DNA of 45,798 nucleotides from Rhodothermia bacterium (lineage in GTDB: Bacteria; Bacteroidota; Rhodothermia; Balneolales; Balneolaceae): positions 1 through 45,798 of the forward strand of contig JAUICM010000012.1 of the NCBI GenBank assembly GCA_030427885.1. The letters are read 5' to 3'. A model generated the notes under the pieces. It was not told where the DNA came from. It did not search any database and saw nothing but the letters and a program-made list of their open reading frames with translations. Position numbers and translations under genes: made by a program. Shown here one piece after another: positions 1 through 10,037 of this stretch (its first letter is position 1; every line of letters begins with the position of its first letter).

Positions 1-338
1 TATACTCTGTGAGCCGGACCCTACGCTTTTCCTATCATTCAAAAGAATATCTAGTTTACTTAAGCTCGCACAAACAATCTGTTTTATGCTTACAATATGT
101 CAGAGAACTTTGCCTTTTTGAGATAAAAAAAGCTGATCAAAACTTTTTGTTTTAAACCAGCGATTTCGTTTCCTCGAAAGGATTACAAAGGTACGGCGAA
201 GCACCTATTCATTGCAAGTTTAATTTCAGAAAATATTCACTTTTTTTGTGAGATCCGCACTTAAATTTCCCTATCTCATTAATTGGCTGATCTTATCTCA
301 AATAATAATTTTCTGAGGGGTCTGATCTTTTAAAAAAA
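1..338. other. gene-free stretch at left edge
   Basis: No reading frame of convincing length or composition, no tRNA-like cloverleaf and no terminator hairpin is visible here. The stretch is AT-rich. The minus-strand transporter gene stops at its right end, so part of it is the 3' untranslated region of that gene. Confidence 0.5.
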
Positions 339-1079
339 TCAATACAAACTATGACCTTCAGGATCTTCATTGAAGCGGCTGAATACCTTAACACCCACAT
401 AAAACAGTGGTGTATCAAATAACGCAAAGAAGAATTTGAACAGATATGAATTAACTATAAGTATGATCAAGGCACCGATAGTATTTATATCATCCCCAAG
501 ATTACCTGCAATGTACAGAATGCTCAGGATGGCAGTGGAATCTACTAACTGACTTACCATCGTAGATCCGTTATTCCGTATCCACAAATGCTTTCCTTTG
601 GTCTTCTTTTTCCAGAAATGAAATAAACGTACATCCACACTTTGAGCCACCAGATAGGCGATCATACTGGCAACTACATTTAGTACCATAAATTCATACA
701 CACCTTCAAACAGACTTAAGCCACCACTCACCCCTGCTGCATTTGGAAGCCAGTGATTTATACTCATTAACATCAGCATAAAGAAATTCATGGCAAATCC
801 TACCCAAACTACCAATTGCGCTTTTTTGCGTCCAAATAATTCAGAGATCAGATCCGTTGCCAAAAAAGTAAACGGGTATGCAACCACACCAGCAGGAACA
901 CTCATTGTATAATTGCTTCCATTCCTTACAAGCTCCGGAGTAATTGCCTGCAGCCAGCCCGGAAGATCAACACTAAAAATAGTTACGAATTTTGTGGTAC
1001 CTATTACGTTACCCAAAACAAGAGATGTTAAGAATATCCCTGTGAGAAACAGGAATAATGCATCGCGCTGATAATTCAT
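339..1079 (-). CDS. yhhQ: queuosine precursor transporter (YhhQ/VUT family)
   Basis: Integral inner-membrane protein of 246 residues, the usual length of the family, with about six hydrophobic segments. The family signature is visible as PFTFLATDLISELFGRKKA near residues 69-87 and the polar helix motif RNNGSTMVSQLVDS near residues 167-180. Characterised members import preQ0 or preQ1 for queuosine modification of tRNA. The ATG at 1079 gives a start directly followed by the first membrane helix. It is divergent from the TetR gene across a 121-bp spacer, and no preQ1-riboswitch motif was seen in that spacer. The family assignment is firm; the exact precursor carried cannot be told from sequence. 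Confidence 0.9.
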   Translation of the reverse strand: MNYQRDALFLFLTGIFLTSLVLGNVIGTTKFVTIFSVDLPGWLQAITPELVRNGSNYTMSVPAGVVAYPFTFLATDLISELFGRKKAQLVVWVGFAMNFFMLMLMSINHWLPNAAGVSGGLSLFEGVYEFMVLNVVASMIAYLVAQSVDVRLFHFWKKKTKGKHLWIRNNGSTMVSQLVDSTAILSILYIAGNLGDDINTIGALIILIVNSYLFKFFFALFDTPLFYVGVKVFSRFNEDPEGHSLY

Positions 1080-1200
1080 TTATGGTTATTTTATTTAAAG
1101 TACTGAAGCTAATAAAGAGATTCGTAGAAACAAATTGACCATCAACTATGTATGAACGAACTATTGTAATTTCAGGTTTGTCTGAATTGTAGAAAATAAT

Positions 1201-1926
1201 ATGATAATGAATACAGACGAGATTAATAGAAAAATTGAGATCGCTTTAACAGCTGCAACAATTTATGAGGAGCAGAAGAAATTCACGATCCCGGAACTTA
1301 TTGAAACAACAGGCCTGACTGCCTCCGAGATCTTTGATCTTTTTCCAAGCAAAAAAGCGATCCGTGAATATTACTTTACATCATTGGTCTATCAGTATTG
1401 GGCAATGATCTCGGAGATCGATGGATTTGAGGAGTACAGAGTTAGTGAAAAATTTTCAAACTTCATCTATACTCTTTTTGATATGATGGATGAATACCCA
1501 TCTTTTGTTGCTCATCATTTCAACAGATCCGTACTGAAGAAAGGGGGCTCCTCTGATTTCCATAAAGAGGTGAAAGAATTATTCAGAGACTTTATGAATT
1601 CTGACAGCGAGGTTGCTGTGAGTGCTGCTTTTCTGATGAAAGATCTTTTCTATTCACTTTTAACCACACAATACCTGTACCTGGTTAAATTCTGGGTCAC
1701 TGACGAATCTGATGGAAAGGAACGTACACTGGCTTTAGTTGATAAATTAACTTCATTGCTGGAAGAAATAGTTTATAACAAAACATTTGATAAGAGTTTT
1801 GATCTGATCAAATACTTATTTGGACCTGCAGGAATTGGAGATGATATACCCATAGTTGGTGGATTTATTTCAGATCTGTTTAAAGACAAAAAAGAAGAAA
1901 CTGAAGAAGAGGTAGAACATGAGTGA
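1201..1926 (+). CDS. TetR/AcrR-family transcriptional regulator
   Basis: Protein of 241 residues. Residues about 10-60 form a TetR-type helix-turn-helix (FTIPELIETTGLTASEIFDLF followed by SKKAIREYYF). The rest is helical, as in TetR ligand and dimerisation domains, and the tail is acidic. The start could be the ATG at 1201 or the second ATG two codons later (MIMN). Its 3' end overlaps the ABC1-kinase start by 8 nt (1919-1926), so the two are probably co-transcribed and translationally coupled. I infer control of its own operon and perhaps of the divergent transporter. The ligand is unknown; the C-terminal domain resembles no characterised sensor that I recognise. Confidence 0.85.
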   Translation: MIMNTDEINRKIEIALTAATIYEEQKKFTIPELIETTGLTASEIFDLFPSKKAIREYYFTSLVYQYWAMISEIDGFEEYRVSEKFSNFIYTLFDMMDEYPSFVAHHFNRSVLKKGGSSDFHKEVKELFRDFMNSDSEVAVSAAFLMKDLFYSLLTTQYLYLVKFWVTDESDGKERTLALVDKLTSLLEEIVYNKTFDKSFDLIKYLFGPAGIGDDIPIVGGFISDLFKDKKEETEEEVEHE

Positions 1927-3244
1927 TTTTCCGTCATCAAAATTTGAACGGAGTAAGATCATCGCCAAAACAGGGATAAAAGTTGGGACTAATTATGCCC
2001 AGCGTTACCTGAAGAAGAAAATGTCTGGCAAAGAAGGTGATTCAAAAGAATTTCATACCAATAATGCCAAACAGGTGTTTAAGGAATTCACAAAACTCAA
2101 AGGCACTGCGCTTAAAATAGCTCAGGGTATGAGTATGGATCAGGGATTTCTACCCGATGAGTTTGCAGAAGTAATGAGCCAGGCACAATATTCGGTACCA
2201 CCTATTAATAAGGCTTTGGTCCGATCTATTATTAAGAAAGAATTGGGCGCCTATCCGGAACAATTGTTCTCCTCATTCGAAGCGGAGGCATTTGCAGCTG
2301 CTTCTATTGGCCAGGTACATCGTGCTACCCTTAAAGATGGTCGCAAAGCCGCAGTTAAGATTCAATATCCAAATGTGCGTGAGACTATCAATTCGGATAT
2401 GGCTGTTGCCAAGACCCTTGCTAAACGAATTATAAAAAACAGCGGCTCTATTGATCCATATTTCGAAGAGATCAAGAAAACTCTTCTTGAAGAAACTGAT
2501 TACATTCATGAGGGATCACAAATTGAAAAATTTCGAAAGAGATTTGGAAGCGACACTATTCTTATTCCGGAATGGATCGAAGATCATTCCACACAGAAAG
2601 TACTTACTATGTCGTTCATTGAAGGACGACATTTGGGCGAGTTCCTGAAGGAAGATCCTTCCCAGAAAGAACGAAATCATTTCGGTCAGCTTCTATGGGA
2701 TTTTTTCCATGAGGAGATACGTGTTGGCGGGTATGTACATGCCGATACCCATCCTGGCAATTTTCTATTTACCTATGATGGAAAACTTGGTGTAATTGAC
2801 TTTGGCTGTGTCAAAAAATTCCCTGAGGATTTCTTCATCAATTACCTCAAGTTACTGCCAACTCATCTGGCAAATGATGAGGATGCTATCCGTGATCTAT
2901 ACATTCAGCTCGAGGTCATCAATACAGATTCTAAGACCCCTGAAAGAGAAGAAGAGTATTATAATTTTGCCCGAAATTACGGCATCATGTTCTCTAAACC
3001 CTACAGATATAATTCCTTTGATTTCAGTGATCCATCCTATGATCAGCAGATCCGGCATTTCACAAAAGAGGCTCCTCTTTCTAATGAACTAAGAGGCTCA
3101 AAGCACTTTATTTATACAAGCAGGGTGCATACGGGGCTCTATAATATTCTGATCAAATTAGGAGCTCAGATCGATACCACCCGTAGCAAACAGATCCTGA
3201 GTGAACTACTCGATTTAGATTTTGATTCACATGCTGCTGCCTGA
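1919..3244 (+). CDS. ABC1/UbiB (AarF)-family atypical kinase
   Basis: Protein of 441 residues with the atypical-kinase hallmarks of the ABC1/UbiB/COQ8 family. The N-terminal family motif appears as a KIAQG variant of KxGQ (residues 66-70). The Ala-rich nucleotide loop is AAASIGQVH (126-134), the VAIK-like lysine is Lys147 (VKIQ), the catalytic segment is VHADTHPGN (273-281) and the metal-binding motif is DFG (294-296). Family members are ATPases or kinases linked to isoprenoid-quinone lipid metabolism, but the substrate here is unknown. It overlaps the TetR gene upstream by 8 nt and converges with the hybrid kinase gene, with only 10 bp between the stop codons. It lacks the C-terminal membrane helices of proteobacterial UbiB. 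Confidence 0.88.
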   Translation: MSDFPSSKFERSKIIAKTGIKVGTNYAQRYLKKKMSGKEGDSKEFHTNNAKQVFKEFTKLKGTALKIAQGMSMDQGFLPDEFAEVMSQAQYSVPPINKALVRSIIKKELGAYPEQLFSSFEAEAFAAASIGQVHRATLKDGRKAAVKIQYPNVRETINSDMAVAKTLAKRIIKNSGSIDPYFEEIKKTLLEETDYIHEGSQIEKFRKRFGSDTILIPEWIEDHSTQKVLTMSFIEGRHLGEFLKEDPSQKERNHFGQLLWDFFHEEIRVGGYVHADTHPGNFLFTYDGKLGVIDFGCVKKFPEDFFINYLKLLPTHLANDEDAIRDLYIQLEVINTDSKTPEREEEYYNFARNYGIMFSKPYRYNSFDFSDPSYDQQIRHFTKEAPLSNELRGSKHFIYTSRVHTGLYNILIKLGAQIDTTRSKQILSELLDLDFDSHAAA

Positions 3245-3254
3245 TCGGAAAATT

Positions 3255-4982
3255 TCAGATGTATTTCTCCAGAATTTCTTTTAATAGTACGGAGGTTACT
3301 GGTTTACTTAGCAGGTCTTTCATTCCGGCCTTGCGATAATGTTCCAGATCTGATTTCATGACATTCGCTGTTACAGCAATGATAACGGGTCTGTCATCAC
3401 CGAGTCTTTTTGTGATTTCTGCCGATGATTCCACTCCGTTCATTACCGGCATCTGTACGTCCATCAGTATGATATCGTACTTCTTGTTTAGTGCCTTTTC
3501 AAGAGCCTCCTCCCCGTTTACCGCCACATCTATATCTTTTAACCCAAGATTCTGAACCATCTTTCTGATCACTAACTGGTTCACACGTACATCCTCGGCA
3601 ATCAGAATTTTTAAACTGCTGAACTTATCACTGTCATGAGTAACCTTCTCTGCCGGGCTTTCTTTGTATTCCACTTTAGCAAATGGTAAAGTAAAATAGA
3701 ACTCAGATCCTTTTCCTTCCGTAGAATGAAACCCTATCTCGCCCCCCATAATGCTTACCAGGTTTTTGCAGATCGATAAGCCCAAACCGGTCCCTTCTAT
3801 ATTTACATCGGTATCTGCTTTATAAAACTTACTGAATAACAATTCCTGACGATCTTTAGGTATCCCTTTTCCAGAATCAGATACACACATCCTGATCCAT
3901 TGAAGTTTATCATCTTCTCTTATGAACTCACTTTTTATTGTAATGGAACCCTTTTCAGTAAATTTTACAGCATTATTGGATAGATTTATCAATATCTGTC
4001 GAAATCTGAACAAATCTCCTTTCAGGGTCTTGCTGATCCGCTGATCATGCTCATAGTTCAGTGATACCTTTTGTCCCTTGTCTTTCAGCCTTGGTCTGAG
4101 AGTATCAGTTATATGACTCAACTCATTATCAATGGATATCTCGTTGCTATGTAATACCAGCTTACCGCTTTCGATCATGGTAAGATCCAGGATATCACTT
4201 ATCAGATTATACAGGATCTCACTGCTGTAGCTCAGGTTATCCAACATCTCCCTTTGATCGGTACTGAGCTCAGTTTCCGATAGTAATTCGGCCAACCCGA
4301 CTATACCGTTCAGCGGGGTTCTCATCTCATGGCTGATAGTAGCCAGGAACTCTGACTTTGCATTGTCAGCAGCCAGTGCTTTCTCCTTTTCTACTTCGAG
4401 CTCCTTAATAGTATCACTTAATTGTTGCCGGTCATTGAGATACGCATTCTTGAAAATATACAGTGCAAATCCGATGATAGATATCAAGATCATACTGGAG
4501 ATCACCAGATCCCGGATCAGATCAGCTTTTGAATTGTAAGGAGCAGCAAGGCCCGGATTTTTTATCTCCAGCACACTGTACACCAACACAATTACGATGG
4601 TGACAGCAATAAACACAAGATATGCTCGAAGAGGGAGTATCAGCAGACCAGATACATACACAAGTACGAACATATGTAATATAATCCCCGAAATTCCGCC
4701 TGCCGGTAGCCAGGCATATGCAAGTGTGAATAACATAGATGCATAATACAGGAAGCTCATCAATGTAAATGATGCTCCTCTTTTCAAAAGGATGTAGAAA
4801 GCGGTGTAGATCAGAAAGTTAGAGATGTAGATCAGTTTTATGATCGACGTATACTCTCCGATCAAAGAGAATACCGACCAGAAGAACAACACAAAGATGG
4901 TAAGAGCAAGGGTGATCTCAAACAATCGCTCTTCGATCCTTACTTTTTTATCAATAGCTGGTAAAAAGTCTCTTAGATTCAA
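3255..4982 (-). CDS. hybrid sensor histidine kinase with C-terminal receiver
   Basis: Protein of 575 residues. Residues about 20-180 contain roughly six membrane helices with short loops, so sensing probably occurs within or near the membrane. A short coiled coil (185-205) leads to the HisKA domain with phospho-acceptor His218 in SHEMRTPLNG. The ATPase domain has the N-box around Asn336 (LINLSNNAVKF), DSGKGI (369-374) and GTGLGLS (397-403). The receiver spans 457-575 with acidic pair Glu463/Asp464, phospho-acceptor Asp508 (LMDVQMPVMNG) and Lys560. No HPt domain is present, so a separate phosphotransfer partner is expected. It appears monocistronic, and nothing nearby identifies its output. 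Confidence 0.9.
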   Translation of the reverse strand: MNLRDFLPAIDKKVRIEERLFEITLALTIFVLFFWSVFSLIGEYTSIIKLIYISNFLIYTAFYILLKRGASFTLMSFLYYASMLFTLAYAWLPAGGISGIILHMFVLVYVSGLLILPLRAYLVFIAVTIVIVLVYSVLEIKNPGLAAPYNSKADLIRDLVISSMILISIIGFALYIFKNAYLNDRQQLSDTIKELEVEKEKALAADNAKSEFLATISHEMRTPLNGIVGLAELLSETELSTDQREMLDNLSYSSEILYNLISDILDLTMIESGKLVLHSNEISIDNELSHITDTLRPRLKDKGQKVSLNYEHDQRISKTLKGDLFRFRQILINLSNNAVKFTEKGSITIKSEFIREDDKLQWIRMCVSDSGKGIPKDRQELLFSKFYKADTDVNIEGTGLGLSICKNLVSIMGGEIGFHSTEGKGSEFYFTLPFAKVEYKESPAEKVTHDSDKFSSLKILIAEDVRVNQLVIRKMVQNLGLKDIDVAVNGEEALEKALNKKYDIILMDVQMPVMNGVESSAEITKRLGDDRPVIIAVTANVMKSDLEHYRKAGMKDLLSKPVTSVLLKEILEKYI

Positions 4983-5092
4983 CTGGCTGCATTTATAATG
5001 TGACCCGAACTTATTTTAAAACCAGAATTCTGAAATTTAACCTTCCCGGATCTTTTCTACATCATAATACAAAACAAGACTTAAATATCTTA

Positions 5093-5284
5093 TCAGAGAC
5101 CTAGATTTTTCTTTTTCCGCCAGGTCTCAAACGCCAGCATACCCGCTGACCAGATCAATGCGATTACAATATTTGCCACTATATTGATCTCACCTTCCAT
5201 AAACAGGTATTGAGTAACCGTGTACACCAGAAAGAAAATTATGGCCCCAACTATAAATGAGATATACTTTTGATTCTTAGCCAT
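5093..5284 (-). CDS. small two-helix membrane protein, unknown function
   Basis: Protein of 63 residues starting at the ATG at 5284. Two hydrophobic segments, about 8-27 and 34-52, are joined by a short acidic loop. The ends are basic (MAKNQK and WRKKKNLGL), predicting both termini in the cytoplasm. I do not recognise a family. It lies between the hybrid kinase and the hflKC terminator, so it probably has its own promoter in the 5285-5337 gap. The membrane-protein composition and clean start make it likely to be real. Confidence 0.6.
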   Translation of the reverse strand: MAKNQKYISFIVGAIIFFLVYTVTQYLFMEGEINIVANIVIALIWSAGMLAFETWRKKKNLGL

Positions 5285-5337
5285 TGTACTTAATTGCTTC
5301 TACAGTACATAATTAGGTAAAAAAATTTAGAGCTAAT

Positions 5338-5359
5338 AAAAAAGGGGCCGAAGCCCCTT
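5338..5359 (-). terminator. Rho-independent terminator of hflK-hflC
   Basis: Read on the minus strand, seven bases AAGGGGC pair with GCCCCTT around a TTCG tetraloop, and a run of T residues follows at once. It lies 8 bp beyond the hflC stop codon, in the right orientation to end the hflK-hflC transcript. Confidence 0.88.
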
Positions 5360-5366
5360 AACATTA

Positions 5367-6311
5367 TCATTCGATGGAATTCAGATATTTATAGAATTCA
5401 CTATCTGTTGAAATGATCAGCGATGTTTGTTTGTCGATGGTATTGGCATAAGTCTCCATACTTTTAGTGAAAGAGTATAACTCCCGTGCAGCTGAGGTTT
5501 TGTTATATGCTGCATTATAAATAGCGGCTGCTTCTGCATCAGCCTTACCACGAATAGTTTCTGCTTCCCGGAAAGCTTCAGACTGAATGCGCAGTAGCTC
5601 TCGTTCCTTCTCACCATTAATGCGGGATGATTCGCCTTGTCCTTCAGATCTGAATTTATCAGCAATTCTGTTCCGTTCGGAGATCATACGATCATAAACA
5701 GTACGTCGTACTTCTTCTGCGTAATTGATCCGCTTAAATCTGAAATCAAGTACTTCAATTCCCAGATCAGAGGTTCGCTTATTTGCAAGATTCTGGATTT
5801 GCTCCTGTATCTCTTCACGACCAATGCTAATCGTCTGTAGAGAGTCATTCACAATATCAGCAATTACTCCTTCTTCGATCGGCTCACGATTGGTACTTCT
5901 GATCAATTCTACCAGATCATGAGAAGCTATTGCATTTCGGGTTTCTCCATCAAGAATATCATCCAGACGTGCCTGAGCACCACGTTCATTACCCAATCGC
6001 TCAAAATATTTCAGAGGATCGGTGATCTGCCAGCGGGCGTATGTATCAATAAAAATAAACACTTTATCTTTGGTTGGAACCTGATTCGGGTCCCCATCCC
6101 ATTCCAGATATCTTTTCTCAAAGTAATTTGCCCTCTGCAAAAACGGGATCTTAAACTTTAGTCCGGGCTCAGTAATTTCTTCGCCTTTTGGTTCACCAAA
6201 TTGAGTTATCACTACCTGATTCGTTTCATTGACTATAAAGAAAGTCTGAGTACCCACAAGAATTATTGCACCTGCTAATATCAGAAGTATTGTTCCTTTT
6301 AAATCTTTCAT
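5367..6311 (-). CDS. hflC: protease modulator HflC (SPFH/band-7 protein)
   Basis: Protein of 314 residues. One N-terminal membrane helix (about 8-28) is followed by an SPFH/band-7 domain that includes the typical QVVITQFGEP strand, then a long charged helix rich in Glu, Arg and Ala (about 215-290). In characterised bacteria HflK and HflC form a membrane cage around FtsH and modulate its proteolysis. Here hflC begins 9 bp after the hflK stop codon, so the two are one operon, ended by the hairpin just downstream. The ATG at 6311 places the helix at the expected N-terminal position. Confidence 0.92.
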   Translation of the reverse strand: MKDLKGTILLILAGAIILVGTQTFFIVNETNQVVITQFGEPKGEEITEPGLKFKIPFLQRANYFEKRYLEWDGDPNQVPTKDKVFIFIDTYARWQITDPLKYFERLGNERGAQARLDDILDGETRNAIASHDLVELIRSTNREPIEEGVIADIVNDSLQTISIGREEIQEQIQNLANKRTSDLGIEVLDFRFKRINYAEEVRRTVYDRMISERNRIADKFRSEGQGESSRINGEKERELLRIQSEAFREAETIRGKADAEAAAIYNAAYNKTSAARELYSFTKSMETYANTIDKQTSLIISTDSEFYKYLNSIE

Positions 6312-6320
6312 GGCTCCCTC

Positions 6321-7322
6321 CTAATTTTGTGGGCTATTAGTATTACTCTTCACACCATCCATCTGAAGTTGTAGCAGTGGTATCACACTATTACCTTTTT
6401 CATCAGTGATGATCTTTTGTCCCATTTTGGGGAGGATGTCTTCCATAGTTTCAAGGAATATCCGTTTCTTTGTAACCTCAGGAGCTTTAATATACTCAGC
6501 ATACAGATCATTGAATCTAGACACTTCACCTGTCGCCCTGTTCACGCGATCAAGTGCATAACCTTCAGCCTGCTGAATGGTTTGCTGAGCTTCCCCATCA
6601 GCACGTGGAATTACACGGTTGTAATCTGCACGGGCCTGATTGATCAGTGTTTCTCTTTGCTGCTGAGCTTCGTTTACACCGTTGAAAGATGGTTTTACCG
6701 GGTCTGGTGGATTAGCGTCCTGAAGAACCACTTGTTCAATTGTGATCCCCATTTCGTATTCATTACTTATATCCTGTAGGATCACTTCTACTTCAGAGGC
6801 CACTTCAGCACGTCCTACTGTAAGTACTTCATTCACTGTACGATCGCCCACAACCTGACGCATGGCTGCCTCAGAGACATCGCGCAGAGTTTCATCAACA
6901 TTTCTAACTTTAAACAGATAGTTATATGGATCATCGATACGGTACTGAACTACCCACTCAACATCCCCGAGATTCAGATCCCCGGTTAGCATAAGAGATT
7001 CTCCCCCATATCCAGCTTTCCGATAGGTAGTATTTACTCCTGCTGAAGCTGTACGGTATCCAAATTCCTGCTTCAATTGTCGCTGAACCGGCACAAACTC
7101 CACCTGATCAACAAAAGGAAGTTTAAAGTTCAGTCCAGGCGTTGCTTCCCCGACATATTTTCCAAATCTAAGTATTACTCCAACTTCTTCAGTTTCCACG
7201 GTGAAGAAGGAAGAAAGCGCCGCCATAACAGCAACGATCCCGACGATTATCATCCGGATATTTTTCGTGATTTTATCAAACTGCGGTGGCAGATTGAATT
7301 CAAATTCTTGTTCCTGAGCCAT
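6321..7322 (-). CDS. hflK: FtsH-associated protein HflK (SPFH/band-7 protein)
   Basis: Protein of 333 residues: a short polar N-terminus (MAQEQEFEFNLPPQ), one membrane helix at about 20-42, an SPFH domain with EEVGVILRFGKY, and a coiled-coil helix containing the family-typical GEAQQTIQQAEGYALDRVNRA (split here only by a short stretch). It lacks the long Gly/Pro-rich cytoplasmic N-terminus of the enterobacterial protein, as is common outside Proteobacteria. It is first in the hflK-hflC operon and follows the PP2C phosphatase stop codon by 84 bp. Confidence 0.92.
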   Translation of the reverse strand: MAQEQEFEFNLPPQFDKITKNIRMIIVGIVAVMAALSSFFTVETEEVGVILRFGKYVGEATPGLNFKLPFVDQVEFVPVQRQLKQEFGYRTASAGVNTTYRKAGYGGESLMLTGDLNLGDVEWVVQYRIDDPYNYLFKVRNVDETLRDVSEAAMRQVVGDRTVNEVLTVGRAEVASEVEVILQDISNEYEMGITIEQVVLQDANPPDPVKPSFNGVNEAQQQRETLINQARADYNRVIPRADGEAQQTIQQAEGYALDRVNRATGEVSRFNDLYAEYIKAPEVTKKRIFLETMEDILPKMGQKIITDEKGNSVIPLLQLQMDGVKSNTNSPQN

Positions 7323-7406
7323 AATTATTATTCGTTTGTGTTATCCCTAAAACATATTCTTTTCGCGGGCCAATAGGTAATTAAATACACCTTTTCTGAA
7401 GCCCGG

Positions 7407-9938
7407 TTATACTTTCAGACAGATCACGGTTGTATCATCAACCAGCTGGTAATTACTGAATTTCTGAACTGTGCGTTTGATCTCCTGAGCGATCTCATTA
7501 GCAGACAGTTTTTCGGTATCAATTCGTTCCATGAGTCTTGGAACTTCTTCAAACCCGAACCTATCTCCTGCATCATTCATAGCTTCTGGTAAGCCATCGG
7601 AATAGAGTAGAAATACATCTCCCTTTTTCAATTTCAATTCAAGTGCTTCATATTTTGTATCCGGTTTCAGGCCAAGAGGATAGCGTGGTTCAGGTGTTTG
7701 AATGAAATCAGCCACCCCGTTCCTTTTAAGTATGGGTTTGCAATGTCCTGCATTTGCCACTTTCATTACCCTGGAATTCAATTCGTATTTAGCCATTGCA
7801 CAGGTTATAAAAGTTCTTTTGTCGGTCCTGTTGTAGATAGGATCTGATACATCGGACAGAATTTTTTCAGGCGGATCGTCTTTCATCCTTGAGAGCAATA
7901 AACCACTGGTAAATACAGCCGGCATGGCAGCCCGCATCGACTTGCCTGACACATCAACCACGGTCATGGTTAATGCTTTTGGGTTTCCGTTCTCATCATT
8001 TGAGAGCACATAATCGAAATAATCACCCCCTACTTCGAATGACGGGAGGAAGAATCCATATACATCAAATCCCTCGGCTACCGGTGGCTGAACAGGCATA
8101 AGTTTATATTGGCTTTCCCTGGCTATTTCGATTTCTTTCTCTACTCTGAGCTGCTGGGCCATCCTTTCCTGATACTCTGGTATGTAATCACCTACTTCTG
8201 ATACCGGTATTCCATATTTGTAGGATATAAAACCATAGGCAAAGAGACTCACAATAAGAACTCCCTGAAACCAACCAACTGACGCCAGTTCTAAACTCTC
8301 GGAACCGATGTACGGAGATATCAGCAATACGCTCATAAACAGCCACCAGGCAGTATTTACCGTTACAATTCCAAACTTCTCGTAAGTATATACGATCACT
8401 GTACCAATGCACAGAAATATGATTATGTCCTGGATCAATCCATCCGGTGTGGCAAAAATTCTACCGAGTACTGTGAGAAACAGCGAGCTCAGAATGATAG
8501 AAGTAACCAATACTACCCAGCTGTTTTTGATCCAGTGTCTTGTCATTCCATACACAAATCCGATTTGTGCAAACCCAATGAGCCAGGTAGCGCTCCATGC
8601 AGCCATATTTATGGTAAGAATTTTGGGACGTATGCTGGCTTCCGAAAATCCAAATTGGCTATCCGATTGAAAGAAATAAGTATCATTGAGATAAAGCACC
8701 ATTGTAAATACCCCAAGCAAGATACCACCAATAAAAAAACCATTGATCATTGCTTCTCCAGACTCTCGTACAAACAATTTCCTTTGCCAGAATGCATCAA
8801 GCAATTCAACCTGACCATGCTTATAGCTTCGGGCGAATGCTTCCCAGCTTATGTAAGCCAGGGCGGCATAAAGCCCCAGAATCAACCCCCATAGTAGTGA
8901 GTTTAAAATCGCACTGAAAAAACCTGCAGAACTCAGGAACCCATCTATGGTGCTCCAGAAATAAATGCTTCTCCAACCCCAGGTTGCAAGCGCAATACTG
9001 ATGAAGATCATCAGAGCCCGTCTCCATTCCACCTTTCTATTGAAAATATTCTTCACCCCTATGATGAACACCATGATAGCCAGGACCAGAGCACAGGCAA
9101 TTAATACATAGTCGAATAACGAAACCTGGCTGGAATGTCCTGAATTTAAATCCTGAGGCTCAAGATCATTTTTTGCTGAAAATGACCGTACCACATATCC
9201 AAATCGTGTACTGAAATCAGTATCTGATATAAACTCTTTAACCAGAATATCAAGCGACAAATCCAGTGTTTGCGGGCCTTCCATTACTCCGGACTTTCTT
9301 ACCCAGCTAAAAGCGATCTCCGTCTTATCGTTATTACTATCAGACTGGAATGTAGTAACAGTATCTCTTCCTTCACTTCCGAGCTCTGTGTCCAGCTCCG
9401 TTCCGGAGAGTATATAGTTTTCCAGTGGATACCCCAGAATATCTCCCACTATCAATCTGGCTGCAGCTTCAATGGAATCGGCCTGAACAAAAGTCGGGTT
9501 AGGGTTTTCGTCATGGTCGATGATCCTGATGACCCTGCCCTCATTATTAGTAACGAACTTCAGGAGCCCTTCGGTGTCAAAAAGAGAATTACCAGAAGAA
9601 AATATCCCGTTAAGTTCATCCTTTTTACCGATCACACTAACCCAGCTTTGTGTATGAGCCTTACGTTCGTTCATCTTCCCCGGGGTTATTTTTTCTTCCA
9701 GCGAGTCCTTCAGAAGTTCCAGGTACCGGCTGTGTTGCTGAAAAAAAGTAGCCACAGCAAGACTGTCTACAGAAAACCCAAGCCTGAATGCAATACCTTC
9801 CAGTTTTTGTTCGACTTCTGCTGCACTTTCCCTGATGGCTCCATTGCCGTTATAATCAATATCAGACCTTAGAAAAAAGAACAGAAGGATACCGATCAAC
9901 CCGAACCCAAATAGTATGTAAGAACTCTTGTTCGTCAA
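7407..9938 (-). CDS. membrane-anchored SpoIIE/PP2C-type serine phosphatase
   Basis: Protein of 843 residues. One N-terminal membrane helix (about 7-23) precedes a periplasmic region of about 250 residues. Some nine further hydrophobic segments lie between about 275 and 575, and a C-terminal SpoIIE/RsbU-type PP2C domain follows. Metal-ligand motifs are visible: GGDYFDY (near 637), DVSGKSMRAAM (near 660), NAGH and YSDGLPEAMN. Such phosphatases act on anti-anti-sigma factors or other partner-switch proteins. No STAS or anti-sigma gene lies in the window, so the target is unknown. It follows the sensor kinase gene by 99 bp on the same strand and may share its transcript. The phosphatase domain is certain; the sensor part is unrecognised. 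Confidence 0.88.
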   Translation of the reverse strand: MTNKSSYILFGFGLIGILLFFFLRSDIDYNGNGAIRESAAEVEQKLEGIAFRLGFSVDSLAVATFFQQHSRYLELLKDSLEEKITPGKMNERKAHTQSWVSVIGKKDELNGIFSSGNSLFDTEGLLKFVTNNEGRVIRIIDHDENPNPTFVQADSIEAAARLIVGDILGYPLENYILSGTELDTELGSEGRDTVTTFQSDSNNDKTEIAFSWVRKSGVMEGPQTLDLSLDILVKEFISDTDFSTRFGYVVRSFSAKNDLEPQDLNSGHSSQVSLFDYVLIACALVLAIMVFIIGVKNIFNRKVEWRRALMIFISIALATWGWRSIYFWSTIDGFLSSAGFFSAILNSLLWGLILGLYAALAYISWEAFARSYKHGQVELLDAFWQRKLFVRESGEAMINGFFIGGILLGVFTMVLYLNDTYFFQSDSQFGFSEASIRPKILTINMAAWSATWLIGFAQIGFVYGMTRHWIKNSWVVLVTSIILSSLFLTVLGRIFATPDGLIQDIIIFLCIGTVIVYTYEKFGIVTVNTAWWLFMSVLLISPYIGSESLELASVGWFQGVLIVSLFAYGFISYKYGIPVSEVGDYIPEYQERMAQQLRVEKEIEIARESQYKLMPVQPPVAEGFDVYGFFLPSFEVGGDYFDYVLSNDENGNPKALTMTVVDVSGKSMRAAMPAVFTSGLLLSRMKDDPPEKILSDVSDPIYNRTDKRTFITCAMAKYELNSRVMKVANAGHCKPILKRNGVADFIQTPEPRYPLGLKPDTKYEALELKLKKGDVFLLYSDGLPEAMNDAGDRFGFEEVPRLMERIDTEKLSANEIAQEIKRTVQKFSNYQLVDDTTVICLKV

Positions 9939-10037
9939 TGATTAATTTGCCCTTTAATGTTTATGATACCTAGGTAATAACTTTCACAACTACGTGAGTA
10001 TACTAAGATTGTTACCGGTTATTTCCGAATTCTCAGT

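Noticed and set aside
1080-1200. preQ1 riboswitch upstream of the queuosine-precursor transporter
   Set aside because: The minus-strand leader was read for the short preQ1-I hairpin and A-rich tail, and nothing matching was found.
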